Shown here piece by piece: positions 1-6,257 of a stretch of DNA of 7,082 bases (the stretch's first letter is position 1; every line of letters begins with the position of its first letter). The notes under the pieces were generated by a model. That model was not told where the DNA came from and did no database searches. It worked only from the letters and a program-made list of their open reading frames with translations. Location: the NCBI GenBank assembly GCA_903929925.1, contig CAIYWO010000353.1, positions 1 to 7,082 on the forward strand, read 5' to 3'. Origin of the DNA: an uncultured beta proteobacterium (GTDB taxonomy: Bacteria; Pseudomonadota; Gammaproteobacteria; Burkholderiales; Burkholderiaceae_B). Both the position numbers and the translations under genes were made by a program.

Positions 1-36
1 CAAACCCGTTGGGTCGCTGTTAGCACTGCTAAATAG
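1..36 (+). CDS. Possible 3' end of an upstream gene (partial)
   Basis: Reading from base 1 gives QTRWVAVSTAK and then a TAG stop at 34-36. A terminator-like hairpin begins 29 bases later, which fits a gene ending here. In Burkholderiales the gene before lepA is often a DegQ/MucD-type periplasmic serine protease, whose C-terminal PDZ domain commonly ends in a strand like xRWVxV. That identity is inferred from context and a short resemblance only. Eleven codons are too few to prove coding, and the stop could be chance. Confidence 0.35.
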   Translation, partial: QTRWVAVSTAK

Positions 37-65
37 GCCAAGAAGGGCTAGAATAGCGGTTTGCC

Positions 66-94
66 GCAAAAGGGGCGCAGGGCGCCCCTTTTGC
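66..94 (+). terminator. Strong perfect hairpin, probable intrinsic terminator before lepA
   Basis: Bases 66-78 (GCAAAAGGGGCGC) are the exact reverse complement of 82-94, with a three-base AGG loop at 79-81. The 13-bp stem has a GC-rich apex, with an A run on the 5' arm and a T run on the 3' arm, as in a bidirectional intrinsic terminator. The T run is inside the stem rather than a free tail. It most simply ends the upstream transcript. It lies only 24 bases before the lepA ATG, so it could instead form the 5' leader of lepA mRNA. Confidence 0.65.
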
Positions 95-111
95 TTGCTA
101 GCTTACTTTTC

Positions 112-116
112 AGGTG
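112..116 (+). promoter_or_regulatory. Shine-Dalgarno-like site of lepA
   Basis: AGGTG matches the 3' part of the consensus and ends two bases before the ATG at 119, which is rather close. It supports the ATG at 119 over the in-frame TTG at 95, which sits at the foot of the hairpin with no purine-rich site before it. Confidence 0.45.
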
Positions 117-118
117 TT

Positions 119-1912
119 ATGCAGCATATTCGCAATTTCTCCATCATTGCCCATATTGACCACGGCAAATCCACGCTCGCAGACCGATTGATTCAGCGCT
201 GCGGGGGCTTGGCAGACCGGGAGATGTCGGCACAAGTCCTTGATTCGATGGATATCGAGCGCGAACGAGGCATCACCATCAAGGCCCAGACGGCAGCGCT
301 GCATTACAAGGCTGCGGATGGCAATATTTACAATCTCAATCTGATCGACACGCCCGGGCACGTTGACTTCTCGTATGAGGTCAGCCGATCGCTGTCTGCT
401 TGCGAAGGCGCCTTGCTGGTCGTGGATGCCTCGCAAGGCGTTGAGGCGCAGACCGTGGCGAACTGCTATACCGCGATCGAACTCGGTGTCGAAGTCGTAC
501 CTGTATTGAACAAAATGGATTTGCCTTCAGCCGATCCTGAAAGCGCGCGTGCCGAAGTCGAAGAAGTCATTGGTATCGATGCGTCGAATGCTATTCTGGC
601 CAGTGCAAAGACGGGAATGGGGATTGAAGAAATCCTCGAGGCCGTTGTGGCGCGAATTCCTGCCCCTAAGGGCGACCCTAAGGCGGCATTACAGGCGCTG
701 ATTATCGACTCATGGTTCGATAATTACGTGGGCGTTGTGATGCTGGTGCGCATTGTGAATGGCGTACTCACCCCCAAAGACAAAATCTCGTTCATGGCCA
801 CGGGTGCCGTGCATTTGTGTGAGCAAGTCGGTGTCTTTACCCCGAAGTCTGAAGCCCGTAAGTTTTTGTCAGCAGGCGAAGTCGGGTTTGTCATCGCGGG
901 GATCAAAGACTTGGCTGACGCGAAAGTGGGAGACACCATCACTACGTTTGCAAAGCCTGCCACGGAGCCGTTGCCAGGCTTTAAAGAAGTCAAGCCTCAG
1001 GTCTTCGCTGGTCTCTACCCTGTAGAAAGTAGTGAATATGATCAATTGCGTGACTCACTTGAAAAGCTCAAGCTAAACGACGCGGCGCTCATGTACGAGC
1101 CTGAAGTGTCGCAGGCCCTTGGCTTCGGCTTCCGTTGCGGCTTTCTGGGTTTATTGCACATGGAAATTGTGCAAGAGCGTCTCGAGCGCGAATTTGACAT
1201 GGATATCATTACCACCGCACCCTCGGTGGTCTATGAGGTTCAGTTACGTGACAACAGTGTCATTCAGATCGAAAGCCCGTCGCGCATGCCAGAAGTAGGT
1301 AAGTATCTTGAAGTACGCGAGCCCATTGTCAACGTCACCCTCTTTATGCCCCAGGAGTACGTGGGCACCGTGATGACGCTTTGCAATAGCAAGCGAGGTG
1401 TGCAACTAGACATGACCTATCACGGTCGTCAGGTGCATTTGCACTATGAGATCCCGCTCGCCGAGATCGTGCTCGACTTCTTTGATAAGCTGAAGTCCGT
1501 ATCTCGCGGCTATGCATCAATGGATTACGAGTTCAAAGAGTATCGGGCAGCTGATGTCGTGAAAGTCGATCTGTTGATTAACAGCGATAAGGTCGATGCG
1601 CTGTCAACGATCTGCCATCGCGCCAACGCCCGGTATCGGGCGCGTGATGTCGTGTCGCGGATGCGCGAGCTGATTCCACGCCAGATGTATGACGTGGCAA
1701 TCCAGGCGGCTATCGGTGCTGAAATCATTGCCCGGGAAAACGTCAAGGCGCTACGTAAGAACGTGCTGGCGAAGTGTTATGGCGGTGACATCAGCCGTAA
1801 GAAAAAGCTTCTTGAAAAGCAGAAAGCCGGTAAAAAGCGGATGAAGCAAGTCGGTAGCGTTGAGATTCCTCAGGAAGCCTTTTTAGCGATCCTGCAGGTC
1901 GAAGACAAATAA
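119..1912 (+). CDS. lepA: Elongation factor 4 (LepA), translational GTPase
   Basis: LepA/EF4 is a ribosome-binding GTPase related to EF-G, linked to back-translocation and initiation or assembly quality under stress. The protein is 597 residues, the usual length (about 599 in E. coli). Visible motifs are the P-loop AHIDHGKST (11-19), the switch region with RGITIK (50-55), DTPGH (77-81, His81 being the usual GTPase histidine), NKMD (131-134) and SAK (162-164). Domain II covers about 188-280, EF-G-like domains III and V about 290-480, and the LepA-specific C-terminal domain about 488-597, with the lysine-rich stretch KKKLLEKQKAGKKRMKQ (561-577). The ATG at 119 gives the family-typical start MQHIRNFSIIAHIDHGKST; an in-frame TTG at 95 would add eight unconserved residues. 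It is the first complete gene of the cluster, and lepB begins 22 bases after its stop. The identification is near certain. Confidence 0.98.
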   Translation: MQHIRNFSIIAHIDHGKSTLADRLIQRCGGLADREMSAQVLDSMDIERERGITIKAQTAALHYKAADGNIYNLNLIDTPGHVDFSYEVSRSLSACEGALLVVDASQGVEAQTVANCYTAIELGVEVVPVLNKMDLPSADPESARAEVEEVIGIDASNAILASAKTGMGIEEILEAVVARIPAPKGDPKAALQALIIDSWFDNYVGVVMLVRIVNGVLTPKDKISFMATGAVHLCEQVGVFTPKSEARKFLSAGEVGFVIAGIKDLADAKVGDTITTFAKPATEPLPGFKEVKPQVFAGLYPVESSEYDQLRDSLEKLKLNDAALMYEPEVSQALGFGFRCGFLGLLHMEIVQERLEREFDMDIITTAPSVVYEVQLRDNSVIQIESPSRMPEVGKYLEVREPIVNVTLFMPQEYVGTVMTLCNSKRGVQLDMTYHGRQVHLHYEIPLAEIVLDFFDKLKSVSRGYASMDYEFKEYRAADVVKVDLLINSDKVDALSTICHRANARYRARDVVSRMRELIPRQMYDVAIQAAIGAEIIARENVKALRKNVLAKCYGGDISRKKKLLEKQKAGKKRMKQVGSVEIPQEAFLAILQVEDK

Positions 1913-1934
1913 AGCGTTTGCAAAGGTCGAAACT

Positions 1935-2822
1935 ATGAGCTGGAACTTTGCCCTGATTCTTTTTGTACTGCTTGTCGTGACGGGTATCGTCTGGTCACTT
2001 GACCGTTTTTCTTTGCGCCACAAACGTGCTGCTCGCGTGATGCAGGCGATTGAGCTTGCGCGCCCGAGCTGGGCTAGTCTGCCTGACCACGAAAAATTAG
2101 TCCGTCAAGAGCAGATTCAAGCTGAGCTTGGCAAGATGCCTTGGTGGGTTGAGTATGGCGTGAGTTTTTTCCCCGTCATCTTGTTTGTATTCGTACTGCG
2201 CTCATTTATCGTTGAGCCTTTCCGTATTCCCTCGGGATCCATGCTGCCTACGTTGCAGTCTGGTGATTTGATTCTGGTCAATAAATTTACCTACGGTCTG
2301 CGGTTGCCCGTTGTAGATACCAAAGTGATTCCGATCGGTCAGCCGCAGCGTGGCGACGTGATGGTCTTTCGTTATCCCGTTGATCCGTCCGTCGATTACA
2401 TCAAGCGCGTGGTTGGTCTACCAGGTGATCAAGTCGCCTATCTGGACAAAAAGCTCTATATCAACGGCAAAGAAGTCCCGCGCAAGGCGGATGGGCAATA
2501 TTTTGAGCCAGACCGTGTGGCGTATACCGCACAGTTTATTGAGTCCTTGGGTGATAAGCCCCATAAAATACTGCTAGATGAACGACGTTCGCAGGATATA
2601 GGGCCAATTTCTAGCTTCCCATATCGTGAAAAATGCGAATACCTACGTAATGGTATGCGTTGCACCGTACCTGACGGTGTTTACTTTATGATGGGAGACA
2701 ACCGCGATAATAGTCTTGACAGTCGCTTCTGGGGATTTGTCCCTGAAGCGAATATCGTCGGTAAAGCTTTCTTTATTTGGATGAACTTTGGCAGCTTGGG
2801 CCGCATCGGCCCGTTCCACTAA
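1935..2822 (+). CDS. lepB: Signal peptidase I (LepB), membrane-bound
   Basis: This enzyme removes signal peptides from exported proteins at the periplasmic face of the inner membrane. It is a 295-residue S26 protease (E. coli LepB has 324). A first membrane segment spans about residues 4-21, a basic cytoplasmic loop about 22-70, and a second segment about 75-91. Catalytic Ser102 lies in RIPSGSMLPTL (97-107). The general-base Lys157 lies in YIKRVVGLPGD (155-165). The last conserved box is GDNRDNSLDSR (254-264). Cys234 and Cys243 sit where the E. coli enzyme has a periplasmic disulfide. The start ATG has AAAGG at 1922-1926, eight bases upstream. The lepA-lepB order is classical, and here rnc follows as in E. 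coli. The 3' end of the gene overlaps a long predicted stem-loop before rnc. Confidence 0.97.
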   Translation: MSWNFALILFVLLVVTGIVWSLDRFSLRHKRAARVMQAIELARPSWASLPDHEKLVRQEQIQAELGKMPWWVEYGVSFFPVILFVFVLRSFIVEPFRIPSGSMLPTLQSGDLILVNKFTYGLRLPVVDTKVIPIGQPQRGDVMVFRYPVDPSVDYIKRVVGLPGDQVAYLDKKLYINGKEVPRKADGQYFEPDRVAYTAQFIESLGDKPHKILLDERRSQDIGPISSFPYREKCEYLRNGMRCTVPDGVYFMMGDNRDNSLDSRFWGFVPEANIVGKAFFIWMNFGSLGRIGPFH

Positions 2823-2832
2823 GTTCGTTCAG
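2777..2832 (+). promoter_or_regulatory. Long imperfect stem-loop across the lepB stop, upstream of rnc
   Basis: Bases 2777-2788 pair with 2821-2832 over 12 positions, three of them G-U. TGG at 2789-2791 pairs with CCA at 2816-2818. Bases 2797-2803 pair with 2807-2813 (GGGCCG/CGGCCC plus one wobble) around a CAT loop. About 22 pairs are interrupted by two small asymmetric loops. The structure ends 31 bases before the rnc ATG. In E. coli RNase III cleaves a leader hairpin of its own mRNA, so this may be an equivalent autoregulatory or processing site. Pairing was worked out by eye; the role is inference, and most of the left arm and the apex lie in lepB codons. Confidence 0.4.
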
Positions 2833-2863
2833 CTCGATTCACTCGCTTCATGTCATTTGCTTC

Positions 2864-3622
2864 ATGCCCCTGGCCGCTCTCGAAACCTCGCTTGGATATA
2901 AGTTCGTCAAACCTGCTCTGCTTGAGCAGGCACTGACGCACCGTAGCCACGGGGCACGCCATAACGAGCGCTTAGAGTTTCTTGGTGACTCAGTGCTCAA
3001 CGTGGCGGTGGCAGCCTTGCTGTTCAATCACTATGGCACGCTTGATGAAGGCGACTTGTCTCGCGTGCGTGCGAACCTCGTTAAGCAATCCTCGCTCGCT
3101 GACATTGCTCAAAAGTTAGATCTCTCGAAGTTTTTACGGCTGGGCGAAGGCGAGCTCAAGAGCGGTGGTTTCCGTCGCCCATCGATTTTGGCTGATACCT
3201 TCGAAGCAGTGCTGGCTGCGGTCTATCTAGATGGCGGGTTCCTCGCGGCGCAGCAACTAGTCGAGCGTCTGTACAAGCCGATCCTTGCTAGTGTCGATCC
3301 GTTGACCTTGGGTAAGGATGCCAAAACCTTGTTGCAAGAGTTCTTGCAAAGCCGCAAGCTTGCCTTGCCGATCTATAACGTGGTTGCCACACATGGCGCT
3401 GCGCATAGCCAGCAGTTCGAAGTTGAGTGTTTGATCCCTTCTCTGGATATCAAGGTTGTTGCCGCTGGATCGAGTCGTCGTGCGGCTGAGCAATCTGGTG
3501 CCAAGCTGGCCTTGATTAGTGCAGAGGCTGCCAGTCCTGCACCAGTAAAAAAGCGTTCAACCCGGGCGCGCAAAACGGCACAATTAACGCTGCCGGTTGC
3601 GGTCGCTCAGGAGCTTAAATGA
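2864..3622 (+). CDS. rnc: Ribonuclease III
   Basis: This double-strand-specific endoribonuclease processes rRNA precursors and structured mRNAs, acting as a homodimer. The protein is 252 residues. The catalytic domain spans about 1-145, with the signature NERLEFLGDS (34-43); metal-binding residues are Glu35, Glu38, Asp42, Asp111 and Glu114. A double-stranded RNA-binding domain follows at about 152-221, ending in the usual GSSRRAAEQSGAKLAL pattern. A basic tail (222-252, including KKRSTRARK) extends beyond the shorter E. coli protein. I chose ATG 2864 because MPLAALETSLGYKF aligns with the family N-terminus. The frame stays open back to an ATG at 2777 inside lepB, but that extra part does not look like RNase III. 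No clear Shine-Dalgarno precedes 2864. The last bases overlap the era start (ATGA). Function is certain; the start is fairly sure. Confidence 0.96.
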   Translation: MPLAALETSLGYKFVKPALLEQALTHRSHGARHNERLEFLGDSVLNVAVAALLFNHYGTLDEGDLSRVRANLVKQSSLADIAQKLDLSKFLRLGEGELKSGGFRRPSILADTFEAVLAAVYLDGGFLAAQQLVERLYKPILASVDPLTLGKDAKTLLQEFLQSRKLALPIYNVVATHGAAHSQQFEVECLIPSLDIKVVAAGSSRRAAEQSGAKLALISAEAASPAPVKKRSTRARKTAQLTLPVAVAQELK

Positions 3623-4509
3623 CCGAAACAGCGCACCGCTGTGGTTTTATTGCCGTCGTAGGTCGTCCAAATGTGGGTAAGTCCACACTGACCAACGCTT
3701 TAATTGGTACCAAGATTTCAATCGTGTCGCGCAAGGCGCAGACTACGCGTCATCGGATTCAAGGCGTCTTGACGCGTGAGACCGAACAGTTCGTCTTTGT
3801 CGATACCCCCGGTTTTCAGACGCGCCACGGCGGTGCGATGAATAAGATGATGAACCGCGTGGTGACGCAGACCCTGGCTGATGTGGACGTCGTGTTGTTC
3901 ATTGTCGAAGCGGGCAAGTGGTCGCCTGGCGATGAGAAGCTCTTGTCTTTGCTCCACGACCCTAAGCGTACGATTTTGGTGATCAGCAAGATTGATCAGC
4001 TTAAAAATCGTGATGAGCTCTATCCCTTCGTTGCAAAGATCGCTGCGCTCTATCAGTTTGATGCAGTGGTGCCAGTGAGTTCAACAAAGAAGCATCAACT
4101 CGATCAGTTATTGGATGAAGTTGCCAAGCGACTGCCTGAGAACGAGCCGTTTTTCGATGCAGACACCTTGACCGATCGCCCTGTGCGTTTTATTGCGGCC
4201 GAGCTGATTCGCGAAAAAATCTTCCGTTTGGTTGGTGATGAGCTGCCTTATGGATGCACGGTTGTGATTGAGCAGTGGGAAGAAACCGAGAAGGGTGCAA
4301 ATATTGCCGCTTGCATCATCGTCGAGCGCGATAGCCATCGCCCGATTCTGTTGGGCGCGGGTGGCGGGCATATGAAGCGTATCGCCTCCGAGGCGCGACA
4401 AGATATGACTAAACTGCTCGATAAGCCGGTCCACCTTGAGGTCTATATCAAGGTGCGAAAAGGCTGGGCTGAAAAAGAAAGCAGCCTGCGCGACCTAGGA
4501 TATGAGTAA
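3619..4509 (+). CDS. era: GTPase Era, 30S ribosome assembly factor
   Basis: Era binds the 3' end of 16S rRNA and helps mature the small subunit. The protein is 296 residues, the usual length. The GTPase domain has G1 GRPNVGKS (15-22), the switch region with QTTRHRI (41-47), G3 DTPGF (62-66), a G4 site that reads SKID (123-126) rather than the canonical NKxD, and a G5-like VSST (153-156). The C-terminal KH domain follows at about 200-290, with its GxxG loop as GAGG (246-249) and then HMKRIASEARQD (251-262). The start codon overlaps the rnc stop in ATGA. AGGAG at 3609-3613, five bases before it, is the best ribosome-binding site in the window and suggests translational coupling with rnc. Pairing of rnc and era is widespread and fits their shared role in rRNA maturation. 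Confidence 0.98.
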   Translation: MTETAHRCGFIAVVGRPNVGKSTLTNALIGTKISIVSRKAQTTRHRIQGVLTRETEQFVFVDTPGFQTRHGGAMNKMMNRVVTQTLADVDVVLFIVEAGKWSPGDEKLLSLLHDPKRTILVISKIDQLKNRDELYPFVAKIAALYQFDAVVPVSSTKKHQLDQLLDEVAKRLPENEPFFDADTLTDRPVRFIAAELIREKIFRLVGDELPYGCTVVIEQWEETEKGANIAACIIVERDSHRPILLGAGGGHMKRIASEARQDMTKLLDKPVHLEVYIKVRKGWAEKESSLRDLGYE

Positions 4510-4529
4510 GGCACTGAGCGCCGAGTGAT

Positions 4530-5129
4530 ATGAGCCGACGCCTCGTACGTGTCCACGAAACCCCGGGCTACGTGTTGCATGCAACGGCCTGGCGTGAAAC
4601 CTCTTTGATTGTGCAAGCGTTCTCGCGAGACCATGGCTGGGTGACTTTAGTTGCCAAGGGCGCGAAGCGACCGCACTCTGTGTTGCGACCGGCGCTCTCA
4701 GTATTCCAACCCTTATTACTCTCTTGGTCTGGTGCGACAGAGATCAAAACCATGACCCGAGCAGAATGTGCAGGCGTGCATCCCTTACCCGGTCCCGCCA
4801 TGATGTCTTGCTGGTACATGAACGAACTGATGTTCCGTCTGCTGCCGCGCGAGGATCCACATCCGGGTCTGTTTGATGCCTATGTGATTGCCTTGCAGCA
4901 GTTGGCGGCAGGGCAAACTGCTGCGGGTGCTTTGCGAAAGTTTGAATGGACGCTGCTTAAAGAAACTGGCTATGGCCTCGATCAGGAACCACCAGACTTT
5001 GATGATGCGCAGCAAGAGCCGCAGTTGCGTGCGCGCTTGCGCGAGCGGTTGTCAGAGCATCTAGCGGGTCGGCCGCTCGCCACACGTCAGGTATTGCTTG
5101 CATTGCAGCGCTATCAAGGAAGTAAATAG
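4530..5129 (+). CDS. recO: DNA repair protein RecO, unusually short
   Basis: RecO works with RecR to load RecA onto SSB-coated single-stranded DNA in RecF-pathway recombination repair. An N-terminal OB fold covers about residues 1-80 (GYVLHATAWRETSLIVQAFS at 13-32, then GWVTLVAKGAKRP at 36-48). The helical domain has the family motif NELMFRLLPREDPHP (98-112) and the block LRKFEWTLLKETGYGLD (135-151). The closing helix, LRARLRERLSEHLAGRPLATRQVLLAL (166-191 region), is also recognisable. Only about 15 residues separate GYGLD from that helix, where I expect roughly 40 or more, so the 199-residue protein is shorter than the E. coli protein (242). The frame is continuous and there is no sign of a broken gene. 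The start lies 20 bases after era with only a weak GAGTGAT before it. It closes the + strand cluster. Confidence 0.92.
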   Translation: MSRRLVRVHETPGYVLHATAWRETSLIVQAFSRDHGWVTLVAKGAKRPHSVLRPALSVFQPLLLSWSGATEIKTMTRAECAGVHPLPGPAMMSCWYMNELMFRLLPREDPHPGLFDAYVIALQQLAAGQTAAGALRKFEWTLLKETGYGLDQEPPDFDDAQQEPQLRARLRERLSEHLAGRPLATRQVLLALQRYQGSK

Positions 5130-5143
5130 CACTGCAATGATTA

Positions 5144-5185
5144 GTGACCCCTTAAGCAGTCAACACTGCTCGACCGGTCACTTTT
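5144..5185 (+). terminator. Nested hairpin followed by T4, possible recO terminator
   Basis: GTGACC (5144-5149) pairs with GGTCAC (5176-5181). Inside it AGCAGT (5155-5160) pairs with ACTGCT (5165-5170) around a CAAC loop, with five unpaired bases on each side. TTTT follows at 5182-5185. It starts 14 bases after the recO stop and overlaps the last codons of the convergent dehydrogenase gene. The stems are short and the T tract weak, so this is a tentative end for the + strand transcript. Confidence 0.35.
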
Positions 5186-6210
5186 CCTGCGATGAGTGAT
5201 TTCAGTACTTTATCGGCGTCAGCGAGCGGATGCGTATGGACGGGAATCGGCTTGATTTTGCCCTCTTTGACCAGCTGCATCAGGTCTCGCATCTCTTGCA
5301 ACGAGCCGGTGTAGCTTCCCAGGATTTGCAATGCTTTCATGGGAATAAACGCGATTGGCCAAGAGGCTCCGCCACCGAATAGGCCCACAATGACGAGCTT
5401 GCCGCCTTTGATCAGACAGTCGAAGGCAATTCCGGTGGTGGAGGGTGCACCCACCAAATCGACAACGCCATGGATAAGTTTGCCACCGTTCGCTGCAATG
5501 ATTTGCTTGGCTGCGTCCGGTGCTGCGCCGTCGATCGCGGCCAAAGCACCTGCATCCATCGCAGCTTGACGTTTTGCTGGATCGATATCAACGACGATCG
5601 GGCTGACACCGCCCATCGCCTTGAGCAGTGCCATAGCCATCAACCCCAGACCACCCGCGCCCATGATCACAATCGGGTGTTTGCTGAAGGTCTTGACGCC
5701 GATCTTGTTAATCGCGCTGTAGGTGGTGATGCCAGAGCATGCATAGGGCGCGAGCTCGGCTGGGTCCATGTCTCCAATATCAATCAAGTAACGCGCATCA
5801 GGCACCATGAGGTGGTCTGCATAGCCACCAGGGCGATGCACGCCAAGGTATTGTGGATTTGCGCAGTAGTTTTCTAAGCCCTCTTCACACGCAGGGCATT
5901 GACGGCAACCAATCCAGGGATACACCACATAGTTGCGACCTTTCTCGACACCTTTGGCGTCGGGTCCCATTGCGACAACAGTTCCAGCTGTTTCGTGCCC
6001 CATGGTCATGGGCAGCTTGATCCCGCGATCCTTCAGGGATAAGGTCTTGCCGTTACCGAGGTCATAACTGCCTTCCCAAAAGTGGATGTCACTGTGGCAG
6101 ACGCCCGCGGCTCGGACTTCTACGAGTATCTGACCGCCTGTTGGCATTGTAGTCTCAGACTCCATGAGCTGCAAAGATTCACGAAAATTAACGACGCAAT
6201 AGCATTTCAT
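5152..6210 (-). CDS. Zinc-dependent, probably NAD-linked alcohol dehydrogenase
   Basis: A medium-chain dehydrogenase of 352 residues, the usual size, that should interconvert an alcohol and an aldehyde or ketone in the cytoplasm. Catalytic zinc ligands are Cys38 in GVCHSD (36-41), His72-Glu73 in MGHETAG (70-76), and probably Cys158 in YACSG (156-160). Structural zinc ligands are Cys102, Cys105, Cys108 and Cys116. The Rossmann fold shows GAGGLG (184-189) and Asp208 in VVDID (206-210), an acidic residue that usually favours NAD over NADP. An insertion-like stretch with LGNGKTLSLKDRGIKLP (51-67) sits before the MGHE motif; I recall it from a subgroup of proteobacterial alcohol dehydrogenases. 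The start MKCYCVVNF looks natural for the family and has a good ribosome-binding site. The neighbouring thiamine-diphosphate enzyme suggests the partner aldehyde comes from 2-oxo-acid decarboxylation. The substrate is unknown. Confidence 0.93.
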   Translation of the reverse strand: MKCYCVVNFRESLQLMESETTMPTGGQILVEVRAAGVCHSDIHFWEGSYDLGNGKTLSLKDRGIKLPMTMGHETAGTVVAMGPDAKGVEKGRNYVVYPWIGCRQCPACEEGLENYCANPQYLGVHRPGGYADHLMVPDARYLIDIGDMDPAELAPYACSGITTYSAINKIGVKTFSKHPIVIMGAGGLGLMAMALLKAMGGVSPIVVDIDPAKRQAAMDAGALAAIDGAAPDAAKQIIAANGGKLIHGVVDLVGAPSTTGIAFDCLIKGGKLVIVGLFGGGASWPIAFIPMKALQILGSYTGSLQEMRDLMQLVKEGKIKPIPVHTHPLADADKVLKSLIAGKVTGRAVLTA

Positions 6211-6218
6211 GTTGCTGT

Positions 6219-6222
6219 CTCC
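6219..6222 (-). promoter_or_regulatory. Ribosome-binding site of the alcohol dehydrogenase
   Basis: On the minus strand GGAG ends eight bases before the ATG at 6210-6208. It lies in the 47-base gap after the upstream thiamine-diphosphate gene and supports the chosen start. The rest of that gap shows no terminator or clear promoter, in keeping with co-transcription of the two genes. Confidence 0.6.
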
Positions 6223-6257
6223 AGAGTGATCGATCGTTGTTATTGTTTGGTGATAGC

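Noticed and set aside
26..54. Sigma-70 promoter for lepA using TAGAAT at 49-54
   Set aside because: The hexamer is a good -10, but nothing near 26-32 resembles TTGACA at 16-18 base spacing, so it is not listed as a feature.
95..118. TTG at 95 as the LepA start
   Set aside because: It overlaps the foot of the hairpin, has no ribosome-binding site and adds eight residues not seen in LepA, whereas ATG 119 gives the standard N-terminus.
110..436. Antisense open frame of 108 codons opposite the start of lepA
   Set aside because: It lies over the strongly conserved GTPase domain and gives no recognisable protein.
2777..2863. RNase III starting at ATG 2777 inside lepB
   Set aside because: The extra 29 residues are the frame-shifted reading of the lepB end and leader and do not resemble an RNase III N-terminus.
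4108..4434. Antisense open frame of 108 codons opposite era
   Set aside because: It is fully covered by the conserved era gene, and its product shows no domain; it is a by-product of era codon usage.
5130..5151. Attachment site or insertion scar between recO and the dehydrogenase
   Set aside because: No direct repeats, terminal inverted repeats, integrase or tRNA end was seen; the only structure is the terminator-like hairpin.
5470..5877. Open frame of 135 codons opposite the alcohol dehydrogenase
   Set aside because: It is opposite the zinc- and nucleotide-binding regions of a clear enzyme gene, and its own translation shows no recognisable family.
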